Source: Ophiobolus disseminans
Lineage: Eukaryota > Ascomycota > Dothideomycetes > Pleosporales > Phaeosphaeriaceae
DNA length: 64,000 bases
Direction: 5' to 3'
Assembly (NCBI GenBank): GCA_010093685.1
Contig: MU006236.1
Coordinates: 649,068 to 713,067, forward strand
Shown: positions 1 to 9,434 of the stretch, in pieces
Position numbering within the stretch: position 1 is the first letter of the stretch
Layout of the letters: the number at the start of each line of letters is the position of its first letter
Made by a program: the position numbers and the translations under genes
Notes under the pieces: model-generated
The model's database searches: none
Told to the model about the DNA's origin: nothing
The model's input: only the letters and a program-made list of their open reading frames with translations

Positions 1-1778
1 GATTGGGTGAAGCAAACGACCGATGATAAGGTTATGAAGATGATCAGTCAATATCCGTAAGTATAATATTTCGTTATTTGTGACTTGGCTAACGCATGTG
101 GGTCAGAGGCGCCGATCTCAATAGATTGACAGATTTTGTTTACAAACGTGGGGCCGGCGAAGGTGTATATATTTATCTGATGGACCGAGGAGTTCAGTTC
201 AACGTCAAAAACGTACGTAACCGCCGTTAGCCATGCTTTCTCAACGCTGACATCATTGTTTGTGCGTGCAGAAAGAGGAGTTCGAGTTTCGCCACATAGA
301 TGACAAGAAACCACTGTTGATGGAAGCGCTCCAGACAGCACGTTCGAAAGACAAAGGACATAAATACTATGAGGACGATGACGAAGACGTATTGCCGCAT
401 GGCACAGGTCTAGCCTCGAGAGCCGCTGGCAAGGTCTATGGGATCGCCAAACGTGTACGTTGTCCACTTCCACATACAGTTCCACTCAACTTCGTACCCT
501 CAGGACAACATCCAATAAATGCTTGTACCCTGTTTCCTACTATCGGGTTGACGGCAGTCTCCCCTATGGTCCGCCACGATTACTGACCATTTCTTAGGCA
601 ACAATCATACCTGTGAAACTGTTCACCGTTAGCGACGAAGAGTTTTCCGAAGCGTTAGGCCTCATCGAAGAACACATCTCCAGCATTCCCGGGCGGCAAC
701 ACAAGAGCATTGTCATGAGTGCAATAGGATGGAAGGATGCACTTTTTGGGGGCAGAGATACTCCTGAGGAGGTCAGAGATGCTTGGGATCTCCAAGTAAG
801 ATTTGGCAACCTCTACAAAGACATTATAAATCTGGGCGTTCCTGTGGTATGTGCAGCGGGCAACGAGGAAGGACAGACGGTTATCAACTCGCTGCCTCAG
901 CTCTTTGAGTCCGACGATATTCCACTCATCGTTGTAGGAGCAGCTGAGAGTGATGGCTCGCGGATACCGGACTCGCAAGGCGGTGATCAGCTCACAGTCT
1001 ATGCACCAGGTTCCAACGCGCCCATGCAGTCAAAGACTGACGATGGGCATTTTATTAATGGCGGAACATCACTTGGTAAGGCTTCCTGTCTTGGATCCGA
1101 CATCAAAAACAAATATCAACCTACTGACACGGTCCAACAGCTACACCGCACGTCGCCGGTCTCATTGCAACATATCTCAGCTATGATCAAAAGCCTTGGG
1201 ATGACTCTAAGACTAGCATCGACCGCGTCAAAGAGATTAAAAGATTCATTACCTCGAAAGAATCGAGCTGGGAGAGAAAACCCGGCATCAACGTCATTTG
1301 GAATGGAGCAACAGAAGAAGACCACAAGAACGCTGGCGCAAATGGTCTCGGCAACGCGCCCGCTCCCGCTCCCAAAACTAAAGCCATCTCCATCATCTAC
1401 CGGCGTACTGTCGATGAAATAGGTCGCACATATGATTGGGTCTTTTACCCAACCCCGGTAGGCGTGCCTTCACTCTGCAAAAAGCAAAGCGAAGGCAGGG
1501 TATTCAAGACTCAAGTTGCTGCGAGCGAAGATGAAATTCCTCCGTGGCCCGCTGGCACCTTTTCCTTGGAGAAGAACCTCATCGGCGAAGATTGCGATTA
1601 CAAGAACGATGGAAAGGACAATCCTGGAATGCTTTGGTGCCGGGCGCCCGACGGCAAGGAAGTTGGCTATCCGTGCAACTCAGATAACATGAGAACGACA
1701 AAGACGGTGAAGCAGTGTTCAAAAGATGCGACGCTACCGGGCATGACTCAGGTTGCGGTAGTGTTTTGCGAGTGGTGA
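1..1778 (+). CDS. Subtilisin-like serine protease (peptidase S8), 5' end outside window
   Basis: Five exons join in one frame: 1-56, 107-212, 272-454, 598-1075 and 1141-1778, giving 486 residues with the N-terminus cut off by the window. All introns are GT-AG, and the first has a GCTAAC branch-like site. The S8 catalytic set can be read in order: Asp in VYIYLMDRGV, His in LPHGTGLAS, the oxyanion Asn in CAAGNEEG, and Ser in GTSLATPHVAGL, the last formed exactly across the 1076-1140 intron. The family hydrolyses peptide bonds and is usually secreted; the signal peptide and propeptide would lie upstream. After the catalytic domain there is a C-terminal extension of about 150 residues with six cysteines in its last part, which could form disulphides. 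The Asp motif reads D-R-G where S8 enzymes normally have D-T/S-G, so substrate preference may be unusual. The family call is firm; the biological role is unknown. Confidence 0.88.
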
Positions 1779-1965
1779 AGGGCGGTGGAGCTTAGGGTTT
1801 TCTCAAGCCTATCTCGCTTTCCGGCATTTTTCCTTCCGTCTTGTCTTGTGTACTTCACGTTCTCGTCTTCGCTCATGTCACTCACATTTCTTCAATATTC
1901 AGTCTTTCTCATCAACTTTCCCACATTTAACTCGCTACAACGTCTCTCAACCTCACCCAAATGAT

Positions 1966-2480
1966 AAACAAAACAGACGCCCCAAAGAGTATCGCTACAC
2001 AGTCCAAGCCATCGACGCAACAAACACCACTACTATAGAGGCCATGCTGAAAAGCACGTACCCCGACGCAAACGTGATCCGCGATCCATACAACACATAA
2101 ACCGCATCTTGGACCATCACATCCAGCACCAACATAACAGCCTCTATCGTCGCACTCAAAGACATCCGCCTAATGCACATTAGATCCCCCCTCGCTCGCG
2201 TATCTTCAGAAGAGCGCCACAGACGTAAGCTTCTTAAAAAGACGTTTACATTGTTTACGCCGCACTCAACAGCGACTGGAAAAGAACGGAGGCGTTCTTG
2301 GAGAGTAAAGTTAAAGAGGGGGAGCGGATTTTCCAACTTGAAGATTGAGACGATGACGAGGCGGTGATTGCGTGGTGTAATGTGCATTTGGATCCTGAGG
2401 CGAAGGTGGAGGTTGAGGGGTATGAGGGTGTGGGGGAGGTGGGGATGATATGCTGCTGTCGTGCGGTTGATGGCGAGTAG
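1966..2480 (+). pseudogene. Relic of a protease propeptide-like (inhibitor I9-like) region
   Basis: Two coding-like blocks lie just downstream of the S8 protease. Block 1 (about 1966-2175) has a YTVQAIDATNTTTIEAML-type segment and a YPDANVIRDPYNT end, then an in-frame TAA at 2098-2100, after which same-frame coding continues (ASWTITSSTNITASIVAL). Block 2 (2241-2480, another frame) reads like a charged repeat (VYIVYAALNSDWKRTEAF, later VHLDPEAKVEVEGYEG), with a TGA at 2346-2348 and a final TAG at 2478. The pattern of short alpha/beta modules with alternating charged and hydrophobic residues resembles subtilase propeptides. I infer a partial tandem duplicate of the neighbouring protease that kept only the propeptide part. 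It has two nonsense codons and a frame change, so it cannot make an intact product. The family assignment is from pattern only. Confidence 0.45.
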
Positions 2481-2674
2481 GCTTGCATTTTAGTTCAATT
2501 TGAGGCGTGCTTGACATTGCCTTCGTGGGAACGGATTGGAACTATACGGGATTGCAAAGTTTCTATACTAGGTGCCAAAGCCTTTTAGCCCTCGCCACAT
2601 ATCATCGACCTTCCCGCAGCCCCTTCTCTATCTCCCTCGCCCCCACATCAAACATCAACAGCACTTCTCTCAAC

Positions 2675-3497
2675 ATGTCAACCACACCTTACCTTGATTA
2701 CAGGCTTTTTGCTCGATTATCAACACTCGAAAGCGACCAGCCAACCAAGTCCAATACATCTCAAACTTTCAACCTTTTCGCCCTCCCACCCGAACTGCGC
2801 GAGCAAATATACACCCACTACCTCGCCATCCCCACTGTTCGCAACTCTTCCGGCTGGCCAAACATCGCACTCAACCACCAAACCTACGACGTGACCCAGC
2901 TCGCCGCCCGCGCTAAATTCATCCCCAGCCTCGCTCTCGTGAGCTACCAAATGCGCGACGAAGTAATGTGCGTCATGCTGCGCAGCGCACACACCATCGT
3001 CTTACAAGACTCCATCGCGACGCTGTACTTCTCTGCTTTCCTAGCTAGTCTAAGCAAAGACGGGTGGGCGTTCAAATAGGTGCAAGTCCTCAAGTTTTCG
3101 AATGCGTATTTGCTGCGGAACATGACCGTGCGTAGCACATTGTACGACACGAGTAATCCCGCCATGGATTTGCTTGTGCGGTGCGGGTGTGTGCATACGC
3201 TTGCTTTGACGCTTAATGCAGATGCTTTCTGTGTGTGGGGTGCGTCGCAGCCGAGGTATGTTGAGGAGTTTGTGGATGCGTTCAAGTTGCAGAGGGTGCT
3301 GCAATGTGGGGCGTTGCGGCATGTACGGCTGAATGGTGTGGGAGGTGGAAACGAGGGGTTGAGTACTCGAGGGGGTGAGGCAGGTGGGTATTTGGATGAA
3401 GGAGGGGTTTGAGCGGAGGGGACGGCGGGTTGGTGCGAGTGTGACTGCGCGGTCGTATACATGGTGCGAGGGTGTGCTGTGGGATGAAGTTCTTTAG
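2675..3497 (+). pseudogene. F-box-like LPxELR-family gene, copy A, broken
   Basis: The start is the ATG at 2675. The N-terminal motif FALPPELREQIYTHYL is the F-box-like signature shared with the copies at 4896, 6234 and 7492. It is followed by a conserved block (LVSYQMRDEV, then a VMLRSAHTIVL block) matching copy C. An in-frame TAG at 3077-3079 sits where copy C reads WPFELVLGL (here WAFK then stop). The same frame then continues with family-like sequence (VLKFSNA, a DLLVRCGCVHTLAL block, and VLQCGALRHVRL). The C-terminal block (WMKEGFERRG, then VTARSYT) is shifted into another frame from about 3370 and ends at TAG 3495-3497. No intron of normal size removes the TAG, so I call it a pseudogene with one nonsense and one frameshift. 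The intact family would be an F-box-like protein of unknown substrate. Confidence 0.7.
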
Positions 3498-3541
3498 TGA
3501 AAGAGCGGAGTTGGTGTATGAATGATATGGTGTCGAGCGTC

Positions 3542-4093
3542 TTAGAAAGTCTGCGATCTCAAACACGCCACCAGAGTCCTTCCTTCCTCGTCACCGCCAC
3601 CCATCTCTCGTCCACACCCACTTCCCTTCCTTCTCTCCCACCCTAACCCACCTTCTTTCCTCCAACGACTCGCCGCATCATCCCCAAGAGGGCTGCGCTT
3701 CTTCCCACTCACCCCTTTCCGACTCCTTATCTCCGCCTCGCACAACTCATTCCGTTTCAACCCCAGCCCCATCATCTCCCCAATCCTCCTGCGTCTGCCC
3801 CGGATCCTCCATCTCCAGAGCCAAAACATCAGAATAAAGATAGCGCAGAGTGCAGCCAGGCCGGCAAGGAGCTTGGCGATAAGGTAGGCCCATGCGGATG
3901 AGGAGGCGTGGTGGGAAGAGGTGAGGAGAGGGTATGTGAGGGCGCGTGTGGAAGTGGATGTTTCGTTGGAAATTGACGGTGGTGTGAATCTGTGTATTTG
4001 CGGACGTGGAAGGGTTGTTGGGATGGCGAGGGGTGCTGCTTCGACGAGGAGTGCTGTGAACAGCGCCATGCATATGGTGGGGAGGCGGAACAT
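3542..4093 (-). CDS. Small single-pass membrane protein with signal peptide, unknown function
   Basis: One exon, 183 residues. I chose the ATG at 4093, because MFRLPTICMALFTALLVEAA is a clean signal peptide, over an upstream in-frame ATG that would add about 31 charged residues. A Ser/Thr/Pro-rich external stretch follows (residues about 25-60), then a membrane segment (LIAKLLAGLAALCAIFILMF, about residues 72-92). The cytosolic tail is strongly basic, starting WLWRWRIRGRRRR and continuing Gly/Arg/Lys-rich to the end. Topology would be N-out, C-in. No family was recognised. Low-complexity composition in the tail means part of the reading frame could be fortuitous, but signal peptide plus stop-transfer segment plus Arg cluster is a coherent design. 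It is embedded in the F-box-like cluster, with its 3' end only 44 bases from the end of broken copy A. Confidence 0.5.
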   Translation of the reverse strand: MFRLPTICMALFTALLVEAAPLAIPTTLPRPQIHRFTPPSISNETSTSTRALTYPLLTSSHHASSSAWAYLIAKLLAGLAALCAIFILMFWLWRWRIRGRRRRIGEMMGLGLKRNELCEAEIRSRKGVSGKKRSPLGDDAASRWRKEGGLGWERRKGSGCGREMGGGDEEGRTLVACLRSQTF

Positions 4094-4895
4094 CGTGTGT
4101 GAAGCTTTCTTATCGCTATTTGAATTGCGGAAAGGAAATTTTTCTAATGCTTGCATGTGTTTGTCGCAATCCCCCCGTTCCCACAAAACTTGTTATATCC
4201 ACCCCGTCCTCGCACACGTACAACCCCTTAATTCTCTCACCGCAATCTCGGAGTCGCGAATTTCGTGTCTCTACGACGGTAAGATACTACCCCGCATAGC
4301 CAAATTTGGACGAGGCTTGGTCTGTTGTGCGAGGTTGTTGCGCGTGGCTTACATCGCACTGCAGGTTGGAGTGTGTGAAATGATTGGGTCGTAGTGAGGT
4401 TTGTGATATATGGGGCTGTGGCTTTGCTGTCATTGCTGCACACAGCGAACAGGAGATATTCAGGGATGAAACTCAGCCTGGATGATGTGTGATTAGTAGT
4501 AGGTGTCGGGAAGTATGATTATAGTGAAATGTAGTCGCCGACTTAGTCTATGGCTACGCGACTTTTGATAACTCTCAGGCTTACTTTCTATCTAATGCAG
4601 GTACCGTATGATCATACCGTACCCTCCACAGATACTTGATGGTGTTTCAATTTGTAGAGGGCGAGACATGGAAGAGAATGAGAGTGAACGGGTAAGTAGG
4701 ATTGAAATGTCGGATATTCTTGTGTATCCAGCAAAAGGTACAATTACTCGAAAAGAAGTCACGAAGATCTTCAACCCTGTCGATCGTAGACCTACACGAG
4801 CGATCCATCACGCCTCGTGTGCCTCGCCAATGTATTAGCCATCATACCTACTCTGTCCCGATTGTCGCGCTTGGCAACTACCGTCCACGCACCAG
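4094..4895. other. Intergenic stretch, no gene seen
   Basis: About 0.8 kb between the start of the small membrane protein and the 3' end of F-box-like copy B. Short open frames occur on both strands but none shows a family motif, signal peptide or splice-linked continuation. It should hold the promoter of the minus-strand gene ending at 3542. Confidence 0.5.
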
Positions 4896-5761
4896 TTACA
4901 AAATCTGCTGGGTATCTTGCACAGACTCTGCCGGCGCGCTCGGACGACAATGCATTATTGCCCGAAATTTGCACCGCGTGACAAATGTCACCACGACATC
5001 CTGCCCCTTAACCGCAAACTTGTTCTTCATCCACACCCAAGCGCCTCTCAGGCCCAACACATGGTCCATACCGGCGGTACCAGGTCCAGGTGCGCACCCG
5101 ACAAGACGAAGCTGCCGCAAAGACTTGCAGTCCAGCATTCGGCCAGATTGAACTTCTCTATGATGGTATGAGAGAACATTGATGAGCACATTGACAAAGA
5201 CCCATAACAGTTACCAACTGCGCGGAAGGATGCGCGGAAAGCTATCTCTAGTGTATGTATATTCTCACACCGCTTGATAAGGCTGAGTGCAACATTGTCG
5301 TTGGGGAATCGGATATTGTGAGTTGCAAAGTCCTCTTCCGTGCCGTATTCAAGAAACGAGAGATTGGTGATGAGGCAGAATCCGTTGAATGTCCCTAGAA
5401 ACTTGGTGAAATAGACGACACGCGCAGGATCCGTGAGCGCTACTTTCTGCGTTCTGTGGAGTAGTACGCGCACAACTTCGCTGCGCACTTGCTGGTTGGT
5501 GAATGCAACAATTGGCAGGAATCTTGCTAGTGTGGGCTGCTGGTCGAGGGAGCAAGTTTCGTTGTTGATGTGGAGGTCTGGCCAATTTTTGGTTTGTGCG
5601 TACTGGCCTTTCATGAAGGAGGTGCCGTACGAGAACTCGAGGTCGATGTAATGGGCGTACACATACTCGCGAAGTTCAGCGGGGAGATCGAGGAAGTTGT
5701 GAAAGGTTGCCATCATGAAGTGGTGGAATTGATTTCTGCTTGTGATGTTGTGTGCCAGCAA
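4896..5761 (-). CDS. F-box-like LPxELR-family protein, copy B
   Basis: The first exon 5215-5761 starts with MLAHNITSRN and carries the motif FLDLPAELREYVYAHYI, the block FTNQQVRSEVVRVLLHRT and an IKRCENIHTLEIAF block, all matching copies C and D. The C-terminal family block (RMLDCKSLRQLRLVG, then WVWMKNKFAVKGQDV) lies in a different frame from 5155 to the stop at 4896. A 59-base intron at 5156-5214 (donor GTAACT, acceptor GAG) or a 62-base version with an AAG acceptor restores the frame and gives about 268 residues. The acceptor is weak, so a frameshift mutation is a real alternative. Function by family: a possible substrate adaptor of an SCF-type ubiquitin ligase, though the domain is only F-box-like and no partner is evident. 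It is divergent from copy C. Confidence 0.6.
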
Positions 5762-6233
5762 AGAGAGAAAGCCTAGCTCTGAAGGAGGTAGATTTCTTAA
5801 GAGCGATCCCGTTGTTGCGCCGATTTGGTGTGAGGGGAACTGAAGAAGTGAGAATGTTCAGCGACGGGGACAAATTATAAGCTAGGAGGGGTAAATTGTG
5901 GCGCCCCGCCCCGCTAACTATGCTGCTCACGTGCTAGCTGTTGCTGATGAGGACCTCATCGGGAAAGGTGAAGGCAATACCTACCTAGGTATCCACATGG
6001 GGCAGCAACACAGTGGGGTGTTGAGAGGCATTTACCTCATTGGTTTTATCTCAGCAACTACATTCTAACATTCATTGAAATCTACCGCAAGTAAGCGTTG
6101 ATTGGGAGGCAACTGTATGGAGGTTAACAGTTTCATCTTCTTTGATTTATTCCTTCGTTTATTTTAGCACAAGTCCAAACCCCAACAGCCCACAACAACC
6201 CGATCAACACTTCACCATCAACCGTTTATAAAC
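5762..6233. promoter_or_regulatory. Divergent promoter region of F-box-like copies B and C
   Basis: 472 bases lie between two divergently transcribed family members. A TTTATAAAC stretch directly precedes the copy C start. No other specific site can be assigned from sequence alone. Confidence 0.4.
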
Positions 6234-7070
6234 ATGACTGACTTGAGTCACAACTCTCGCGCCACCAACACAACAGCCATATCATCCTCATCACCATCCA
6301 CCTTCCCCAAGTTCCTCTCCCTACCCCTCGAACTCAAAGACCTGATATACACCCACTACCTCGCCACCGAGTCCCGCTACACTATGCCGACTCCCCTCGG
6401 CCACTGGCCCGCCATCAAAGTTACCTCGAAGTTCCCGCTGCTCCCTAGCCTAGCTCTAACAAGCCGCGAACTGCGCACCCAAGTATCCCGAGTCCTGCTT
6501 CGCAGTGCTACAAAGATCGTCCTCACGGATCTACACGCCGTGGCGTACTTTCTGTCTTTCCTCTCGAGCTTCGATAACTACGATTGGCCGTTTGAACTCG
6601 TTCTTGGGTTAGTGTTTGAGGATTTAGAGAAGCCAGTGGCGGCAGGGAACCGAATTGTGGGGCTCATGAAGCGCTGTGGAAATCTACAGGAATTGGAATT
6701 GTGCTTTCGTCTCGTACGTCTACGCGGCATGTCTGTCGAACAAAGAGTCGACGAGTACAGACTATCTTGCGTACTGCAATGCACAGCGCTTCGGCGCGTA
6801 AGCCTTGTTGGGTATGAACCGCAGCGGGATGAAGGGATTCGCAGGGCTGTATTTACCTTCACCGCAATTCCTGGGTCAATGATTCAGCATCACGCAGTTG
6901 CTCGTTTCGATGAGGATGACTTGGACGTACTGACGGAGCTAAGTGGGTGGATGGAAGAGGAGTTTAAAAAGAAAGGGCAAGCCGTCGATGTAGGCGTGAC
7001 TACGCGGGCATGTACGGGGGTTGGACCGGTGCCGGAACGGAGGATTATTATAACTGTAAATACGTGTTAG
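6234..7070 (+). CDS. F-box-like LPxELR-family protein, copy C (intact)
   Basis: A single intact exon of 278 residues, and the best reference copy of the local family. Ser/Thr-rich residues 1-22 are followed by FPKFLSLPLELKDLIYTHYL (about 23-42), the F-box-like helix-turn motif. Then come LTSRELRTQVSRVLLRSATK (about 76-95), a WPFELVLGLVF strand (about 116), MKRCGNLQELEL (about 143), VLQCTALRRVSLVG (about 181) and a C-terminal LTELSGWMEEEFKKKG block. The repeated CxxL..LxL pattern resembles the leucine-rich scaffold of F-box proteins, but no standard LRR count can be claimed. Cellular role unknown; ubiquitin-ligase adaptor is the family-level guess. It is divergent from copy B and convergent with copy D. 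Confidence 0.75.
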   Translation: MTDLSHNSRATNTTAISSSSPSTFPKFLSLPLELKDLIYTHYLATESRYTMPTPLGHWPAIKVTSKFPLLPSLALTSRELRTQVSRVLLRSATKIVLTDLHAVAYFLSFLSSFDNYDWPFELVLGLVFEDLEKPVAAGNRIVGLMKRCGNLQELELCFRLVRLRGMSVEQRVDEYRLSCVLQCTALRRVSLVGYEPQRDEGIRRAVFTFTAIPGSMIQHHAVARFDEDDLDVLTELSGWMEEEFKKKGQAVDVGVTTRACTGVGPVPERRIIITVNTC

Positions 7071-7491
7071 ATGTTGGCTACGGACGCGCTTGGGGTGAAG
7101 TCGGGAATTGAGCAATAACGGAACAAAGGCTGGTGTGGTCATGCGCGAAGCGTTACAAGTATCTGGAGTGGAAAATCATGCTCGAGCCTGTTGGCTTCGA
7201 TAAAATATTTGACGCCTGAAGAAATTTGACTCGATATCATCAACACACATTACCCGCCATACTTTGAGATTATTACAATTTGAATGTTAGAAATTGGCCC
7301 GAATCAGGTCGATACTTTCGTCATTGAGTCAACTAATCATCACAGTTCCAAGGACAATTCAAATCTACCGCTTCAAAGCGACCACAAGGTGAGGCGACCA
7401 AGCTTGTATGGACCCTGCATAGAGAATGCGTGCGTCAATTTTTCTTGAATTTACCTCAATCTCATACGCCTATCAATCCTTATTGAAGCAC
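7071..7491. other. Convergent 3' spacer, no gene seen
   Basis: 421 bases, AT-rich, between the stops of copies C and D. No conserved frame. It presumably holds both 3' untranslated ends. Confidence 0.4.
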
Positions 7492-8565
7492 TCAAACAAT
7501 CTCCGTCTCTCCCATGTCTCCGATCCACTTTTCCCCCCATATTCTGTACGCCGTGCCAACCTTTACATCACTCCCGCGCTCCCGACTGAACTCTAGGATC
7601 CATCGTCCTAGCTCCGTAAGCGTACTCGTGTAATCCGAAGCATTCCAATCCATCGGAAGATACCAACCCCACATCTCCATCTCCGCAAAGTCTGTTAGAA
7701 ACTCCAAGCGCACGCGTCGAAGAGCATTACAATCGCCGATGCGTCTGATATCGTGAATGTCTAGAATATCGTCCAGTAGTCGAAGCTCTGGAGGCCATGT
7801 CTCTGATTTCGTTTGACACAGCGATGCGGCGCTGAAAGCGAGTATGAGCGTGCGTACATTTGGGCAGCGAGCGAGCAACTCAAGGGCCGTGTTCTTGTCT
7901 GCTCCAAAGGTCTCGAATTTGGCAAAGTGGAGCGTGTGGATGATCTCGAAAGGCCAGGCACCTTCGAAACTATCTAAGAACCGGGTTGTGTAATCTACGC
8001 CACCTCGCCCCTGTGCAACAACCTTTTCGCTGTGGCGGAGCATCACGCGAAATACCTCAGCGCGTACTCGATGGCACGTCCGCGTCACATCGGGCATGAA
8101 AAGTGCTAGTATGAGTGGAAAATTCGTATCATAGGTGCAGTCGACGATGATGCAGAGCCAGTAGTGGATGCTGCCGTAGGTGGAGGTCCAAGCACCCAGG
8201 CTGCGCATGGTCTGTTTTACGCGATGGGGCAGATAGCGAAAGTTCTGGACAACAAGGTGTTGCATGTATATCTTCTCCCGGAATTCGAGAGGTAAGTCTA
8301 AAAACTTCGAGAAGGCGGGACAATTTTCTTGAACATAGCCATTGAGACCGGAGACTAGGCTCGTGAGCTCCCTAGTAGTCGAAACACTCAAGGTCACATC
8401 GATGTGCTTGTTCGGTTGTGCGGTCAGTGAGGACTCGCCCAGGCGTTCGAAATCGGAAGCACCGGTGGACATAGCGGCGAGGCTTAGCAGTGACTGTGGA
8501 TAGCCGTGAGAGCTTGACGTCGGGCAAGAGAGCAAAAGCGTTGGGTGACAAGGTTGAATGTTCAT
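7492..8565 (-). CDS. F-box-like LPxELR-family protein, copy D
   Basis: A single exon of 357 residues from the ATG at 8565; a second in-frame ATG at 8472 (MSTGASDFERL) is also a good start and would remove a hydrophobic, non-conserved leader. The motif FSKFLDLPLEFREKIYMQHL is followed by TRTCHRVRAEVFRVMLRHSEK, WPFEIIHTLHFAKF, LLARCPNVRTLILAF, GDCNALRRVRLEF and a LTELGRWILEFSRERG block, in the same order as copy C. It is longer than copy C by an insert of about 30 residues after the F-box-like motif and by its N-terminus. No lesion was seen. The function is only inferable as F-box-like. Confidence 0.72.
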   Translation of the reverse strand: MNIQPCHPTLLLSCPTSSSHGYPQSLLSLAAMSTGASDFERLGESSLTAQPNKHIDVTLSVSTTRELTSLVSGLNGYVQENCPAFSKFLDLPLEFREKIYMQHLVVQNFRYLPHRVKQTMRSLGAWTSTYGSIHYWLCIIVDCTYDTNFPLILALFMPDVTRTCHRVRAEVFRVMLRHSEKVVAQGRGGVDYTTRFLDSFEGAWPFEIIHTLHFAKFETFGADKNTALELLARCPNVRTLILAFSAASLCQTKSETWPPELRLLDDILDIHDIRRIGDCNALRRVRLEFLTDFAEMEMWGWYLPMDWNASDYTSTLTELGRWILEFSRERGSDVKVGTAYRIWGEKWIGDMGETEIV

Positions 8566-9434
8566 AGTAGAAATTTGTGGTAAGAGGCCACGGAGACTCC
8601 TGCCGCTAACACCAGGAGCTCGGTCTACCGCTTAAACTTAGCGCAAACAGCTCTGCATACAAGAAACCTCGTTTCCCTTCTCTATCGCAGGGGTCACACT
8701 TATTGTAGGCAAGCGCTTAGAACGAAAAAAGGCATACGCACTCAAAGCGCAGAGGATTGTAAGTGTTCTATCGATGTGACATGTAGATTTTCGAGAACGA
8801 AACAACCGAGTTGAGGAATTAATGGAAAATTACATGATAGCAGATACTTTACAACCTAAGCTCTCAATCCACCTAAAGCGTACTTGTTTTTTCCACCCTT
8901 ACTACTCACCATCAAAACTCAAATTCTACCTCGAGCGCAACCTCGACACTCTCAACTTCAACACTCAAACTTCAACCTCAACCTCAACCTCAACACCAGA
9001 CTCAACATCCACACGTAAACTCAACTCTCAACCGCAACCTCGACTTTAACAACCAACACCCAAACTCAGCCCCCATGCTCAACCTTCGAATTCTCGCGCT
9101 GAGCTTCTCTATGCGCGACTAGACGTATCAGAAAAGAAATAATTCGTGATTCCAATCTTCCATCACGATAGCTATTCCCGGAAAGCTCTTGTACCATCTG
9201 TGGAAGCGCTCGATAGTCAATCTGATCTCGAGAATAGTCGAGCATGACGAACACACATCTCACTCTCAGAAAAGAAGATGATGAAGTGGTAAAAATGGCC
9301 TAGAAGGTTACCGATTTCCACCCAGGCTTCCTCGGAAATGCAATATACCTTTGAGTCCCTCCACACCCACACAAAGCAATACTCTACATACAACCCTACC
9401 ACCCACCCAACTCCCACTCAGCATCTACTTCTTC
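8566..9434. other. Intergenic stretch with CT-rich simple repeat, no gene seen
   Basis: About 870 bases between the starts/ends of minus-strand genes. It contains the CAACCT-type repeat listed separately; the rest shows no convincing coding sequence. Confidence 0.4.
8938..9065. repeat. Imperfect CAACCT/CTCAAC simple repeat
   Basis: A pyrimidine/A-rich tract dominated by CTCAAC, CAACCT and TTCAAC hexamers, with a perfect core of (CAACCT)n near 8971-8992. A short open frame (8822-9049) across it encodes only Thr/Ser repeats and is not considered a gene. Confidence 0.6.

Noticed and set aside
3050..3080. Short intron removing the in-frame TAG of F-box-like copy A
   Set aside because: The only usable donor/acceptor pair gives about 34 bases, below the usual minimum, and would remove the conserved W.F block.
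8822..9049. 75-codon plus-strand frame across the CAACCT repeat
   Set aside because: Its second half is only Thr/Ser repeats from the simple sequence; no motif, no partner exon.
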